Assembly (NCBI RefSeq): GCF_001667945.1 | Contig: NZ_LZJK01000166.1 | Span: forward strand, 1-64,000 | Direction of reading: 5' to 3' | DNA: 64,000 nucleotides | Source: Mycolicibacter sinensis | GTDB lineage: Bacteria; Actinomycetota; Actinomycetes; Mycobacteriales; Mycobacteriaceae | Part shown: positions 1-13,064 of the stretch, piece after piece | Position numbering within the stretch: position 1 is the stretch's first letter | Layout: each line of letters opens with the position of its first letter | Made by a program: the position numbers and the translations under genes | The notes under the pieces: model-generated | The model's input: the letters and a program-made list of their open reading frames with translations, nothing else | Databases searched by the model: none | Told to the model about the DNA's origin: nothing

Positions 1-1101
1 CTGTTCGACCCGAGCTCCTGGGGCAACCTGGCCGATGACTTCAACAGCCTGTTCACCGCACCCGGCTGGGACCTGTCCGGCGATGCGCTGGCCGGGTCGG
101 CCGCCGGCGGTGCCGTGTTCGACTTCTACACACCGTTACACGCGGCGTTGCAGGACTGGCTCGACTCGCCGCTCGGTGAGCAGCTCACCGCGCCGATCAA
201 CCAGCTCTTCGCACCGCTCTACCCGGACGCGTGCGGGGTGATCTGCAACGGCGCCGACGGGACCGAGACCGACCCCGACGGCGGCAACGGCGGCGTGTGG
301 TTCGGCGATGGCGGCGATGGCTGGACCTCCACCGTTGCCGGCATGGCCGGCGGCAACGGCGGGCACGCCGGCCTGTTCGGCAATGGCGGCGACGGCGGCA
401 ACGGCGCGGCCGGTATCGACGGTGGCGCCGGCGGCAACGGCGGCAACGGGGGTGCCGGCGGGACGATGTTCGGCAACGGCGGTCACGGCGGCGACGGCGG
501 CCACGGCGCCGCAACCGAATCGGGCACCGCCGGCGCCGGTGGTCACGGCGGGATCGGCGGGGACGGCGGTCAGCAGTTCGGCGCCGGCGGGGCAGGCGGA
601 CACGGCGGCACCGGCGGTACGGCCACCGGGCCCGGGAGCACCGGCGGCGCGGGCGGCAACGGCGGTAACGGCGGCCGGGTCGGCGGCAGCGGCGACCCCG
701 CCGGCGGCGGCCACGGCGGCGCCGGGGGTGACGGCGGCGCGGCGACCGGGGCCGGAAGCACCGGTGGAGCCGGTGGTGACGGAGGCAACGGCGGCGGCGG
801 AACGCCCATCGTCCTGGGCATCCTGGGCGGCAACGGTGGCGACGGCGGCGCCGGCGGTGTTGGCGGCGCGGCCAGCGGCGTCGGCGGCGTTGGGGGGACC
901 GGCGGCCACGGCGGCAACGGCGGCAACGGCGTGGGCTTCGGCGGTGACGGCGGCAACGGCGGCAACGGCGGCAACGGCGGCGCCGGCAGCGACGGGGCGA
1001 CCGGCGGGCTCGGCGGCCCGGCCGGCAAGGCCGGACCAGGCACCGTTCACGGCAGTACAGGCAGCCCCGGGAAGCCCGGCGCACCCGGCGACACCGCTTA
1101 G
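1..1101 (+). CDS. PGRS-repeat protein (PE_PGRS-like), 5' end outside window
   Basis: The frame is open from the first base and ends in TAG, giving 366 codons of a longer protein. The first 93 or so codons are a non-repetitive linker containing the NGADGT motif that commonly precedes PGRS domains. Codons from about 94 to 355 are almost pure GGN/GGA/GGD repeats (GNGGNGG, GGAGGDGG). The tail is collagen-like (GSTGSPGKPG). Such proteins are usually exported by ESX-5 and lie at the cell surface, but the N-terminus that would show a PE domain or a Sec signal is not present. The stop overlaps the convergent hydrolase gene by 4 bases. Cellular role unknown. Confidence 0.9.
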   Translation: MFDPSSWGNLADDFNSLFTAPGWDLSGDALAGSAAGGAVFDFYTPLHAALQDWLDSPLGEQLTAPINQLFAPLYPDACGVICNGADGTETDPDGGNGGVWFGDGGDGWTSTVAGMAGGNGGHAGLFGNGGDGGNGAAGIDGGAGGNGGNGGAGGTMFGNGGHGGDGGHGAATESGTAGAGGHGGIGGDGGQQFGAGGAGGHGGTGGTATGPGSTGGAGGNGGNGGRVGGSGDPAGGGHGGAGGDGGAATGAGSTGGAGGDGGNGGGGTPIVLGILGGNGGDGGAGGVGGAASGVGGVGGTGGHGGNGGNGVGFGGDGGNGGNGGNGGAGSDGATGGLGGPAGKAGPGTVHGSTGSPGKPGAPGDTA

Positions 1102-1874
1102 TCGGCGGGCTGGATCCCCGGCCCGGCCAATTGCGCCGTCACCAGCTCGGCTACCGCGGCCATTCCGGCGGCATTGGGGTGAAACGGCCAGGGCCGCCAC
1201 GGCAGCGGCAGGCCCGCGCCCACCGTCCATGGCTGCGCCGACCACGGGTGGTGTTCGCGGCTGGCCTGCCCGGCGCGCACGATCTCACAGCCGGTGGCGG
1301 CCGCGGCGGTGGCGGTGTGCCGCTCCAGTTCGTCGGCGATGTGGCGGGCCAGCTCGACGACGTGTCCGGGTAGTCGCCCCGCCCGCGATCCGGCCGGCGG
1401 CAACAGGGTCAGATAGTCCACGAACAGCACCCGGGCCCGCGGCGCCCGCTCTCGCACCGCGGTACCGACCGCCCGCAGCGCGGCTTCGACCCGGTCCACC
1501 GCCTGCTGACGCTTGTGGCCGTCGAAGAGGGCACCGATCGGCGGCACGAGGCGGGCAGCCCAGGGCATCAACGTCGCAGCCATCAGCAGCGGCACGTAGC
1601 CGACGTCGTTGCCACCGATGGTGATGGTCACCAGGGTTTCCGAGCCGTCGAGCGACTCGACCTGCGGCGGTGCACCGTGCTGGGGTTCGGTCAGCAGGTG
1701 GGATGTCGTCGCACCGGAGAACGTGACGTCGACGAGCTCGAGGCCGAGGGCGCGCGCGACCAGGTGGGGATAGTTGCGGGTGGAGCGTCCCGCCACCCAT
1801 GGCGCACCGGCGACAGCGGGCCGAATTCCGGGACCGGCCGCCATCGAACTCCCCAGGGCCACATAGCGATTCAT
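1098..1874 (-). CDS. SGNH/GDSL-family hydrolase
   Basis: This 258-residue protein has the SGNH esterase/lipase blocks: the nucleophile region ALGSSMAAGPG with Ser at about residue 9-10, GGND at 87-90, and a C-terminal FHPNAAG holding the catalytic His. The family hydrolyses esters or acyl groups; the substrate cannot be inferred. I chose the ATG that begins MNRYVALG because the block I motif normally starts within a few residues of the N-terminus; upstream in-frame codons translate to Arg-rich sequence overlapping thiG in another frame. No signal peptide is evident, so it is probably cytosolic. It lies just downstream of thiG on the same strand. Confidence 0.88.
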   Translation of the reverse strand: MNRYVALGSSMAAGPGIRPAVAGAPWVAGRSTRNYPHLVARALGLELVDVTFSGATTSHLLTEPQHGAPPQVESLDGSETLVTITIGGNDVGYVPLLMAATLMPWAARLVPPIGALFDGHKRQQAVDRVEAALRAVGTAVRERAPRARVLFVDYLTLLPPAGSRAGRLPGHVVELARHIADELERHTATAAAATGCEIVRAGQASREHHPWSAQPWTVGAGLPLPWRPWPFHPNAAGMAAVAELVTAQLAGPGIQPAD

Positions 1875-1959
1875 GATCGGCCGTGAACGTGCACAGTGGT
1901 ACGGTTCCTCGCGGCGTGTCGCGGGCCGACACGCACGCTCACGGCAGAAGACGCCGCCA

Positions 1960-2911
<952 letters not shown>

Positions 2912-2987
2912 GCGCCGCTCCTCCTCATCGCTCCGTCCCCAGCAAACGGGGAGTGCCCCCACTGCATCGTCACGCCGCGGCTGATCA

Positions 2988-3998
2988 TTACTGCACTCCA
3001 ACCGGAAGTAGTTCGGACACAACCTGTTCGGCGGTCCATGGGGCCAGCAGGAAACCGTTGCGGCCGTGGCCGGCGGCGACGTATGTCCGTTCGTCGAGCC
3101 GGTGCACCAACGGGAGATTGTCCGGGGTCATCGGTCGCAGCCCCGCACTGCACTCGGCCAGCTCGTACTCCCCCAGCGCCGGTACCACGGTGCAGGCGTC
3201 ATCGAGCAGGTCGCGGACGCCGGAGACCACCGGGGTGGTGTCGCGGCCGTGCTCGTACTGGGTGGCCCCCACCACCACTCCGTCGGGGCGCGGCACCAGG
3301 TAGACCGCCCGGCCGTGCACGCGGGCCCGGATCACCCGCTGCGGTACCGGCAGGCAGCCCTTGCGCCAGCGCAACCGCAGCACCTCCCCCTTGACCGGCC
3401 GGATAGGAAGGCCGGGCCAGAGCGCCGGAGCGTCCATGCCGTTGGCGAGCACCACCGCATCGGCGGCCACCGCGGCCAGTTCGTGCACGGGTCCCGCCCA
3501 CGCCACCCCGAGTTCCTCGCAGGCGGTTACCAGGGCGCACAGCACCGCGCGGTTGTCCACCGCCAGCTCAGTTGGGGCGCGGAAGCCGTGCCGGATGCCG
3601 GCGGCCAACAGCGGTTCGACCTCGCGGGCCGCTGATTCCCAGATCACCGGGTGGCCCTGGCCGGACAGCCAGTCGGCGACCGTGCGCAGGTCGGCGACGT
3701 CAGCCCGGTCGGCGGCCACCACCAGCGATTCGCGCGCGGTGACGACGGCGGCCGGCAGCTGGCCAAGGAACTCGTGCCACAACTCCAGGGAGCGCAGGCC
3801 CAGCCGTAGCTGCCGGTCCTCACCCGGCCAGCCCTCGCTGTGCGGGGCCAACATTCCGCCGGCCACCCAGGAGGCACCGTGGTCGCCGGTGCGGTGGACC
3901 CGCACCGTCCATCCGGCCCGGGCGGCCCGCATGGCCACCGACAGACCGATCACACCGCCGCCGATCACGGCCAGCGAACCGAGCGAGGGTCCAGGCAT
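2988..3998 (-). CDS. thiO: Glycine oxidase ThiO (FAD-dependent)
   Basis: ThiO oxidises glycine to dehydroglycine (iminoacetate), the glycine-derived precursor of the thiazole ring. The 336-residue DAO-family flavoprotein begins with the Rossmann motif VIGGGVIGLSVAMRAARAG (residues about 11-29). It also has the DAO C-terminal motif GLRPMTPDNLPLV and the terminal YVAAGHGRNGFLLAPW flavin-binding segment. The ATG follows a GGGAGCA ribosome site. It is the first gene of the thiOSG operon, divergent from thiE across 57 bases, which is too short for a TPP riboswitch. Confidence 0.96.
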   Translation of the reverse strand: MPGPSLGSLAVIGGGVIGLSVAMRAARAGWTVRVHRTGDHGASWVAGGMLAPHSEGWPGEDRQLRLGLRSLELWHEFLGQLPAAVVTARESLVVAADRADVADLRTVADWLSGQGHPVIWESAAREVEPLLAAGIRHGFRAPTELAVDNRAVLCALVTACEELGVAWAGPVHELAAVAADAVVLANGMDAPALWPGLPIRPVKGEVLRLRWRKGCLPVPQRVIRARVHGRAVYLVPRPDGVVVGATQYEHGRDTTPVVSGVRDLLDDACTVVPALGEYELAECSAGLRPMTPDNLPLVHRLDERTYVAAGHGRNGFLLAPWTAEQVVSELLPVGVQ

Positions 3999-4043
3999 GT
4001 GCTGCTCCCTTCGACCTCGGTGTCAACTCACCAAGCTAGCCGC

Positions 4044-4049
4044 TAGCGT
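4044..4049 (+). promoter_or_regulatory. -10 box for leaderless thiE
   Basis: TAGCGT fits the mycobacterial TANNNT -10 consensus and lies 6 bases before the GTG start of thiE. This would place the transcription start on the start codon itself. No Shine-Dalgarno sequence fits in the short gap, which supports a leaderless transcript. Confidence 0.55.
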
Positions 4050-4055
4050 CGCGGT

Positions 4056-4733
4056 GTGCATAAACGCTCCGACCGTCTGTCCCGCCTCGCGCGTGCCCGG
4101 CTGTACCTGTGTACCGACGCCCGCCGAGAACGCGGCGACCTGGCCGCGTTCGCCGAGGCCGCACTGGCCGGCGGGGTGGACATCATCCAGCTGCGCGATA
4201 AGGGCTCGCCCGGCGAGCAGCGGTTCGGTCCGCTGGAGGCCCGCGACGAATTGGCGGCGCTGGAGGTCCTGGCCGACGCCGCTCGCCGGCATCAGGCGCT
4301 GTTGGCGGTCAACGACCGCGCCGACATCGCCCGTGCGGCCGGCGCCGACGTGCTGCACCTGGGCCAGGACGATCTGCCGCTGCCGGTCGCCCGCGACATC
4401 GTCGGGCCCGACGTACTGATCGGGCGGTCCACCCACGACCGCGATCAGGTCGAGACGGCGCTGACCGAGCCGGTCGACTACTTCTGCGCGGGCCCGTGCT
4501 GGCCCACCCCGACCAAGCCGGGCCGCGAAGCCCCGGGCCTGGCGCTACTGCGGTTCGCCGCGGAGCAGCGCGCCGGCAAACCGTGGTTCGCCATCGGCGG
4601 AATCGACGCCGAGCGGCTGCCACAGGTGCTGGCCGCCGGCGCCGAGCGGGTGGTGGTGGTGCGGGCGATCACGGCCGCCGAAGATCCGCGTGCGGCGGCG
4701 GCGGCCCTGCGCACGGCGCTGACCGGTAGTTAG
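4056..4733 (+). CDS. thiE: Thiamine-phosphate synthase ThiE
   Basis: ThiE joins HMP pyrophosphate and the thiazole phosphate to make thiamine monophosphate. The 225-residue TIM-barrel protein shows DIIQLRDKG near residue 45, a QDDLP segment, the GRSTHD motif, the [12 protein letters not shown] phosphate loop and a final FAIGGI motif. The GTG start is supported by the -10 box 6 bases upstream. It is divergent from thiO and ends tail-to-tail with the Nudix gene, overlapping by 4 bases. Confidence 0.96.
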   Translation: MHKRSDRLSRLARARLYLCTDARRERGDLAAFAEAALAGGVDIIQLRDKGSPGEQRFGPLEARDELAALEVLADAARRHQALLAVNDRADIARAAGADVLHLGQDDLPLPVARDIVGPDVLIGRSTHDRDQVETALTEPVDYFCAGPCWPTPTKPGREAPGLALLRFAAEQRAGKPWFAIGGIDAERLPQVLAAGAERVVVVRAITAAEDPRAAAAALRTALTGS

Positions 4734-5251
4734 CCCGGCAGCTGCAACCCGCGCAGCGCGTCCCAGCTGGCGGCGAAGCCCGGGTGCAGCGGCAGGGCGG
4801 ACACGTCGAGCTCGGGCACCCAGCGCAGTTCGGTGCTCTCCCGGTTGGGCACCACCGGGAGCAGCTCGTCGGCGTCGGCGACCACGGTGGTGTAGGTCCA
4901 GCTGGTCCCGCTGGCCGACGCGGTGACTACCGCCGCGCGCACGACAATGCGGTCGGCGGGCAGGCCGGCCTCCTCCTGCGCCTCGCGGATCGCGGCCTCC
5001 TCGGCGGTCTCGTGACTGTCGCGGGCACCGCCGGGCAGCGCCCAAGTGCCGCCCTGATGGCTCCACCAGGCGCGGTGCTGCAGCAGCACGGTGCGGGTGC
5101 CGTCGGGCCGGGGCGCCCGCAGCAGCAGGCCCGCCGCGCCGTGCCGGCCCCAGAAGCGGGCGCCGGTGTCGGAAAACGCCCACCCATCGCCGTCACCACG
5201 CACGCCTGGAAGCGTATCCGGCGCGCAAGGTCTCGGTTGTGGTGAGATCAC
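4730..5251 (-). CDS. mutT3: Nudix hydrolase, MutT3-like
   Basis: The 173-residue protein contains a complete Nudix box ([19 protein letters not shown] followed by EEAGL, residues about 95-118) with the REXXEE metal ligands. The region [12 protein letters not shown] and the phrase [15 protein letters not shown] closely resemble mycobacterial MutT3 as I remember it. Enzymes of this group hydrolyse oxidised or non-canonical nucleoside di- or triphosphates and sanitise the pool. Position next to thiE is the same as in M. tuberculosis. The start is a GTG; an internal GTG at VRGDGDG is a possible alternative. Confidence 0.88.
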   Translation of the reverse strand: MISPQPRPCAPDTLPGVRGDGDGWAFSDTGARFWGRHGAAGLLLRAPRPDGTRTVLLQHRAWWSHQGGTWALPGGARDSHETAEEAAIREAQEEAGLPADRIVVRAAVVTASASGTSWTYTTVVADADELLPVVPNRESTELRWVPELDVSALPLHPGFAASWDALRGLQLPG

Positions 5252-5361
5252 GCGACTATTTCGGCAACAACCGCCGCGCAGGTCGACGCGGACGACACCT
5301 GCACTCTTAGAATCCCTTTATGATCGTTGGTGACGCGAGTAGGGATGGAGTCTGAACAGAC

Positions 5362-6677
5362 GTGACCGTTGAGTTGGCGCATCCGTCAACCGAGCCGGCG
5401 GGGTTACGGTCGCCGACCGAATCGGCCCGACCTCGCTGGTGGTTCTTCACCACCACCCCCGGTCGCATTCTGGCCATCGGCGTCATCCTGGCCGCTCTCG
5501 GCGGCATCAGCGCGTTCGCCACCGCCACCACGATCAACAACCGGCAGAACACCCTGACCACCGTGCTCGACCACACCGAGCCGCTGGCGTATGCCGCCGG
5601 CCAGCTCTACACCACCTTGTCGGTCGCCGACGCCGCGGCGGCCACCGCCTTCATCGCCCAAGGCGAGCCACGAGCGGTGCGGGAACGCTACGAGCAGGCC
5701 ATCACCGCCGCCGCAGTGGCGGTGACCCGGGCCTCCGGCGGACTGAATGACGAGCCGCTGCTGGCGCTGCTGGGACGGATCAACGCCGAATTGGCCGTCT
5801 ACACCGGCCTGATCGAGACCGCCCGGACCAACAACCGATCGGGTGACCCGGTGGGGTCGTCGTACCTGTCGGAAGCCTCCGAGCTGATGCAGCACACGAT
5901 CCTGCCGGACGCCCAGCGGCTCTACCAGGCCACTTCGGCGACGGTGGATGTTCAGACCACGGCCTCGACCCGGGTGCCGGCCCCGGTGATCCTGGTGGTG
6001 GCGACCACCGTCCTGTTCGGTGCATTCGCGCACCGCTGGCTGGCCCGGCACACCCGGCGCCGGATCAACCCCGGGCTGGTCACCGGTGGTTTGGCGATTC
6101 TGCTGATGGTGATCTGGGTCGGCACCGTCATGGTGATCTCCACCGCGGGCAGCCGCACCGCCAAGGACACCGCCGCCGAATCGCTGAAGGCGATCACCAA
6201 CCTGGCGATCACCGCCCAGCAGGCGCGCGCCGACGAGACCCTGTCGCTGATTCGGCGCGGCGACGAGGAGACCCGCAAGCAGACCTTCTACCAGCGCATC
6301 GACACCATGCAGGAGCAGCTGCAGGGCTACCTGGAGCGCGGCGACGCCGTCGACAAGGCCGATCTGGCCAACGCCGGGCAGCTGCTGGCCCGGTGGCGGC
6401 AGGCCAACGACCGGATGAACTCCTACATCGCCGTCGGCAATTACCGGGCCGCCACCCAGGTGGCCCTCGGCGGCAGCGGGGATGACTCCACACCCGCGTT
6501 CGACCAGCTCGACGCCGCCTTGGACAAGGCGCTGCAGCACAGCCGCAATCAATTGCGCAGCGACGTCCTCAACGCCCGGCGGGTGCTGTCGGTGGCGCCC
6601 GTCGGTGGTGCGGTGCTCAGCATGGGCGCCGCGATCGCGGTCGCGCTCGGTTTGTGGCCCCGACTGAACGAGTACAA

Positions 6678-6681
<4 letters not shown>
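5362..6681 (+). CDS. glnX: GlnX-like membrane sensor of the GlnH-PknG pathway
   Basis: The 439-residue membrane protein has hydrophobic segments at about 35-57, 197-215, 230-254 and 410-433. These enclose two external helical domains rich in A/Q/R that resemble four-helix sensor domains. Length, context and order match Rv0412c (GlnX), which relays binding of acidic amino acids by GlnH to PknG across the membrane. The GTG start opens MTVELAHP. Its TGA stop overlaps the glnH ATG (ATGA), so the two are translationally coupled. Confidence 0.85.
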
Positions 6682-9946
<3,265 letters not shown>

Positions 9947-9957
9947 AAGTTGCTGCG

Positions 9958-10305
9958 ATGGAAAGCCTTCACGCGATGCGACAGGCGCTGCAGAAGCAGC
10001 GCCGTACGTTCGGCCGTGATCTGGGGCATCGGCGCACCGGGGTGGCGGCCTGTGCGATCCTGGACCGGCTGATCGACCGGGTGACAGTGTTCACCGACCG
10101 GTTCCCAGCAGGGACGGCGATGACGTTGAGCTTCAGCGAGAACGATATGGATGAAGGACCTGGCGCTGCTGAGGCTGTGTGCCGACGTGATGAAGAAGCT
10201 GGCCGATCTGCTCACCGAGGGCGAAGAGAGCATCTACGAGCGGCGTCAGCCGGTGATCGCGTTCATGAGGCGGGTCGAGTCCGAGGGCTACGTCGTGGAC
10301 ACTGA
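9958..10305 (+). CDS. Small hypothetical ORF downstream of pknG, 3' end doubtful
   Basis: I do not recognise this product. The reading frame begins MESLHAMRQALQKQRRTFG and keeps high-GC codon use to about base 10150 (about 64 codons). After that the next gene's frame carries the coding signal and this frame looks like read-through. It may be a small protein whose stop has been lost, or the N-terminal part of the next gene separated by a frameshift. It starts 12 bases after pknG and precedes the T7SS-type genes. Confidence 0.35.
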   Translation: MESLHAMRQALQKQRRTFGRDLGHRRTGVAACAILDRLIDRVTVFTDRFPAGTAMTLSFSENDMDEGPGAAEAVCRRDEEAGRSAHRGRREHLRAASAGDRVHEAGRVRGLRRGH

Positions 10306-10516
10306 GACCGGCACCACCGTCGCCGACGGCCGGGACTGGTCGATGCTCGATGCGATGGATGCGGACGCACGGGTTGTGCTGGCCGCCGAGCAGATTACCC
10401 GCGCCGAACAGGCCGGCATCTACCAGCAGCGCCTGCAGCGCATGCACGGCGCGGTCGACCGCATCGAGGCCGGCTACGCCGACCGTATCCGTGGGTTGGG
10501 CTTGGCGGTGTCCTGA
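10151..10516 (+). CDS. Hypothetical helical protein of the T7SS island
   Basis: The 121-residue protein is predicted to be mostly alpha-helical and charged (MKDLALLRLCADVMKKLADLL; YERRQPVIAFMRRVESEGY; QRMHGAVDRIEAGYADRIR), with no signal peptide or membrane segment. I recall proteins of this type beside EspC-like and WXG-type genes in other mycobacterial accessory loci, but know of no assigned function. It is 87 bases upstream of the EspC-like gene, which seems to have its own promoter. A chaperone or accessory role is only a guess from context. Confidence 0.65.
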   Translation: MKDLALLRLCADVMKKLADLLTEGEESIYERRQPVIAFMRRVESEGYVVDTETGTTVADGRDWSMLDAMDADARVVLAAEQITRAEQAGIYQQRLQRMHGAVDRIEAGYADRIRGLGLAVS

Positions 10517-10563
10517 GGGGCGTCGGTGATCCGGTGGTCGGCGGGGCGCACGTCAGGTCGGCC

Positions 10564-10573
10564 GTGAATTCAC
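10564..10573. promoter_or_regulatory. Palindrome GTGAATTCAC in the -35 region of the T7SS operon
   Basis: This perfect 10-base palindrome ends 18 bases before the predicted -10 box of the EspC-like gene. A repressor bound here would block RNA polymerase. No regulator gene is adjacent. Confidence 0.3.
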
Positions 10574-10591
10574 ACAGTCGAAAATCCCACT

Positions 10592-10597
10592 TACGCT
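10592..10597 (+). promoter_or_regulatory. -10 box for leaderless EspC-like gene
   Basis: TACGCT (TANNNT) ends 6 bases before the ATG of the EspC-like gene. The gap CTTTCC holds no ribosome site, so the effector operon probably starts with a leaderless transcript separate from pknG. Confidence 0.5.
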
Positions 10598-10603
10598 CTT
10601 TCC

Positions 10604-10972
10604 ATGACCTCCCCCGCGCCCCTGCAGGTCACCCCGGCCGGCTTGCGCGAGTTGGCGCAGCGCTGCGAGGACCTGGCGGCTCAGGTCGCGCCCATCCTGC
10701 CGGCGGTGTCCGCACCGGGCTGGCAGGCCAGCGCGGCGGCGGTCAGTACCGCCAACGCCGGTGGGGGTAAGGCCGCCGCCGCGATGCGGGCGCGGATGAT
10801 GTCGAGCGCGAGCGCGCTCTACACGGCCGCCCACGATTACGAGGCGATGGATCACGACAGCGCAACCGCCCTGGCCGGAGTCCCTCCGGGCGGAGCCGGC
10901 TTCACCCCACTTGTCCCGCGCGGCTCCGGCGCCGACGGTGGCGCAGCCAGCGGGATCGGGACACCGAGGTAG
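10604..10972 (+). CDS. EspC-like type VII secretion target protein
   Basis: The 122-residue protein has the helix-turn-helix form of ESX secretion targets: helix 1 (LRELAQRCEDLAAQVAP), a GW turn at residues 39-40, and an Ala-rich helix 2 running to about residue 95, followed by a disordered Gly/Ser-rich tail. The spacing fits the EspC/WXG100-like family, whose members pair with a neighbouring effector for export. The stop is 6 bases from the start of the next gene, so the two are probably co-translated and may form a secreted heterodimer. Confidence 0.8.
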   Translation: MTSPAPLQVTPAGLRELAQRCEDLAAQVAPILPAVSAPGWQASAAAVSTANAGGGKAAAAMRARMMSSASALYTAAHDYEAMDHDSATALAGVPPGGAGFTPLVPRGSGADGGAASGIGTPR

Positions 10973-10978
10973 CCGACG

Positions 10979-12460
10979 ATGGCCCTTCCGACGCTGAGAG
11001 AGATCGAAAACGCAAACTGGGACTACCTCAAAACCAGCGCCGCCGCCTGGAGAAGCCTCGCCCACTCCTGGGAAGCCGCGTTCACCCAGATCCGCGATGC
11101 CGCAGCGCGTCCCGGCGGCACCCCGTGGACCGGCGCCGGCGCCGAAGCGTTCCGGCACCGCACCGGCGTCGATGTGGTGACGGTGCACAGCCCCGCCGAC
11201 ATCCTGGTCAACGCCGCCGATATCGCCGAGCGCGGCTACGACGCACAAGTGGCAAACAAGGGACTGGTGCTATCAGCCGTGGACGCCGCTGAGCGCGATG
11301 ACTTCCGGGTGGGCGACGACTACTCCGTCGCCGACACCTGGACGTATTACACGTCCGCCGCGGAGCAGGAGGCCCGCGAGCAGGCCGCCCAGGCTCCCGC
11401 CAGCTTCATCAAATCTCGAGCCGTCAACCTGGTCGTCCACGAAGCGGAGATCGGCCGCAACATCGCCACCGCCACCGCGGGACTACACGGCTTCAGCTTC
11501 CCCGCCGAGGGGGCCGACGGCGGCGCGGGCGCTGCTGATGGGCGGCCCCACGCGGTGCCGCTGGATGACCGCTGGAAGTCCGGCTCCGACCGTGCTGCCA
11601 ACCAACGGGAAGCGTTCAACAAGGTCTACGGACGCGACCCGGTCAGCGACAACGATTGGCGCATGGCGGCAGCCCTGGACCCGCACAGCTACGACCCGAA
11701 GTACCACGGGGTCCCGCCTGAGATTGTGGCGGGCAGGATCACACCGCAACCGGGCAAGGGGGTTGTTCGGTCGAATATGTTCATCCCGACTGACCAGGTG
11801 CAAAACGTCGCGAAAGACCCCACCGATGTAGCACAGGGCAGGTATTTCCCTATGAATTTGGGCGACAACAGGGGTCCGAGTGCCACGGCGGACCCTGAAG
11901 ACTCGCGCGTATCGGTATTCGTTGACTACGATCACGGCACAGTCGTGGTTCGCCAAAATCCGACTGTCAACGCTGACGGACAACGCGGTGGCGCAGCAGC
12001 GGCGGTACCAAGCGTCCACGTCGCTCAAGCGGCCGACGGGCGTCTAACTATCGATTACGACGCGCACGATGCATACGAGAATCTGGTCGGCACAGCTATG
12101 GGGATATCGGTTAACGGACGAATCACCTTTGAACCACATCCGGACGGCACAGTTGGACTCGGCGGCAACACGACGATATATCCAAGCATGGAGACCTACC
12201 AATATCACAACGGTGCTGCTCCCGCAGAGCTGCAGTGGACGCCGGCCAACTCGGGAAGTAAGTACGGTCCAGGCACTAGCCTTTCTCGTCATCATTGGAT
12301 TGGCGACGCTACGATCCCGGCCGTACGCCCCGACATGCCAGACTGGAAGTGGGAGCTCGAAAACGCATTACCGTTCGCCCACGACCCCTTCATAAGCCAC
12401 ACGACACAATTGACCGACCCATTTAAGGGCGGTATCCCCACCGTAGGAATAGGACGATGA
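10979..12460 (+). CDS. Putative T7SS effector with N-terminal WXG-type domain
   Basis: The 493-residue protein has an N-terminal helical hairpin with W-T-G at 50-52 (PWTGAGAEAF), as in LXG/WXG secreted proteins, and a helical region to about residue 170. A Gly/Ala linker follows. The C-terminal half (about 195-493) is beta-rich and conserved in style (GRDPVSDNDWRMAAALDPHS; VRSNMFIPTDQVQNV; TTIYPSMETYQYHNG; RHHWIGDATIPAVRPDMP). I do not recognise a catalytic motif. By context (EspC-like partner upstream, several small membrane proteins overlapping downstream) it is a candidate antibacterial or cell-envelope toxin. AT-richer codons appear towards the 3' end, suggesting acquisition by transfer. 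The ATG is spaced 6 bases from the preceding stop. Confidence 0.75.
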   Translation: MALPTLREIENANWDYLKTSAAAWRSLAHSWEAAFTQIRDAAARPGGTPWTGAGAEAFRHRTGVDVVTVHSPADILVNAADIAERGYDAQVANKGLVLSAVDAAERDDFRVGDDYSVADTWTYYTSAAEQEAREQAAQAPASFIKSRAVNLVVHEAEIGRNIATATAGLHGFSFPAEGADGGAGAADGRPHAVPLDDRWKSGSDRAANQREAFNKVYGRDPVSDNDWRMAAALDPHSYDPKYHGVPPEIVAGRITPQPGKGVVRSNMFIPTDQVQNVAKDPTDVAQGRYFPMNLGDNRGPSATADPEDSRVSVFVDYDHGTVVVRQNPTVNADGQRGGAAAAVPSVHVAQAADGRLTIDYDAHDAYENLVGTAMGISVNGRITFEPHPDGTVGLGGNTTIYPSMETYQYHNGAAPAELQWTPANSGSKYGPGTSLSRHHWIGDATIPAVRPDMPDWKWELENALPFAHDPFISHTTQLTDPFKGGIPTVGIGR

Positions 12461-12756
12461 CCCGACTTCAGTTCGTTAAGCCGTCTCCGTGGCGATCCTT
12501 TTGGTGCCTCGTTTTGGCAACGTTCGTCGTTTACGTGATGTGGATCGTCGTAATTTTTGCGCTAGCCGCGATTACGGACGATAGCCCGCTATCTTCATCA
12601 AATGATCATGACGCATTTCTGGCCTGGGACGCATTTTTTGCTGCGCCGATATACGCGCTAATGTTCTGGTTTATCAGCGTCCCCCTGGTAGTAGTTCTCG
12701 GAGGGTTCTTCTCCTTCTTTCGTCGCCGCGAGAGCAACGAAAAGACGCCTTCGTGA
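12457..12756 (+). CDS. Tandem small membrane protein 1 (candidate immunity)
   Basis: This 99-residue protein starts MTRLQFVKPSPWRSFW and has hydrophobic segments at about 15-38 and 58-85 separated by an acidic loop (DDSPLSSSNDHD). Its tail is basic (FRRRESNEKTPS). It shares the TRLQFVKPS start, the W/P-rich second segment and the R-rich tail with the next three genes. Its ATG overlaps the stop of the effector gene (ATGA). The codon use is more AT-rich than the flanking core genes. The immunity role is inferred from position only. Confidence 0.7.
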   Translation: MTRLQFVKPSPWRSFWCLVLATFVVYVMWIVVIFALAAITDDSPLSSSNDHDAFLAWDAFFAAPIYALMFWFISVPLVVVLGGFFSFFRRRESNEKTPS

Positions 12757-13064
12757 GGATGGCCTATCGCATCGCTAGACCATCGCTGGGGCGGGTGGTT
12801 CTTTCGGTCGCTGCTGTCTACGCCGTAGCCAGTGCGGCATCAGGCACCGCACTATTGTGCTCGGCGCTCACCGACGAGTACCAGTACTCGGGGGGCGAAT
12901 ACATCCGGGTCTACCTCTGGTCCCTCTTGCTATGGGGTCAGGCGTACTTGCTGATCCCATGGTTTATCACGATTCCCGTCGGGGTCGCGCTCGGGATGCT
13001 CATCGCAAGCGTCCGCCGCGGCGAGACCGGCGCGAGCGCCGAACAGACTTCTACCGGGCAATGA
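12753..13064 (+). CDS. Tandem small membrane protein 2 (candidate immunity)
   Basis: This 103-residue paralogue of its neighbours has hydrophobic spans at about 14-36 and 55-85, an external-type loop ALTDEYQYSGGEYIRVY, and the tail LIASVRRGETGASAEQ. The GTG start overlaps the preceding TGA (GTGA); an in-frame ATG two codons later is an alternative. The loop sequence is the one most closely matched by the decayed fifth copy at about 13711-13785. A target-specific binding role for the loop is a guess. Confidence 0.72.
   Translation: MRMAYRIARPSLGRVVLSVAAVYAVASAASGTALLCSALTDEYQYSGGEYIRVYLWSLLLWGQAYLLIPWFITIPVGVALGMLIASVRRGETGASAEQTSTGQ

Noticed and set aside
240-1080. GGC-rich periodic repeats that could suggest a CRISPR or satellite
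   Set aside because: The period is codon-based and encodes Gly-Gly-X; there are no constant repeats with unique spacers.
115-1624. Several long ORFs on both strands across the PGRS region
   Set aside because: High-GC repeats keep all frames open; the only frame with recognisable PGRS composition is the forward one ending at 1101. The others are Arg/Ala/Pro-rich shadows.
3999-4055. TPP riboswitch expected near thiamine genes
   Set aside because: The divergent gap is 57 bases, lacks the conserved CTGAGA and related elements, and carries a leaderless -10 for thiE instead.
12857-13060. N-terminal extension of tandem membrane protein 3
   Set aside because: It reads through protein 2 in another frame; the ATG at 13061 overlaps the preceding stop and matches the family start.
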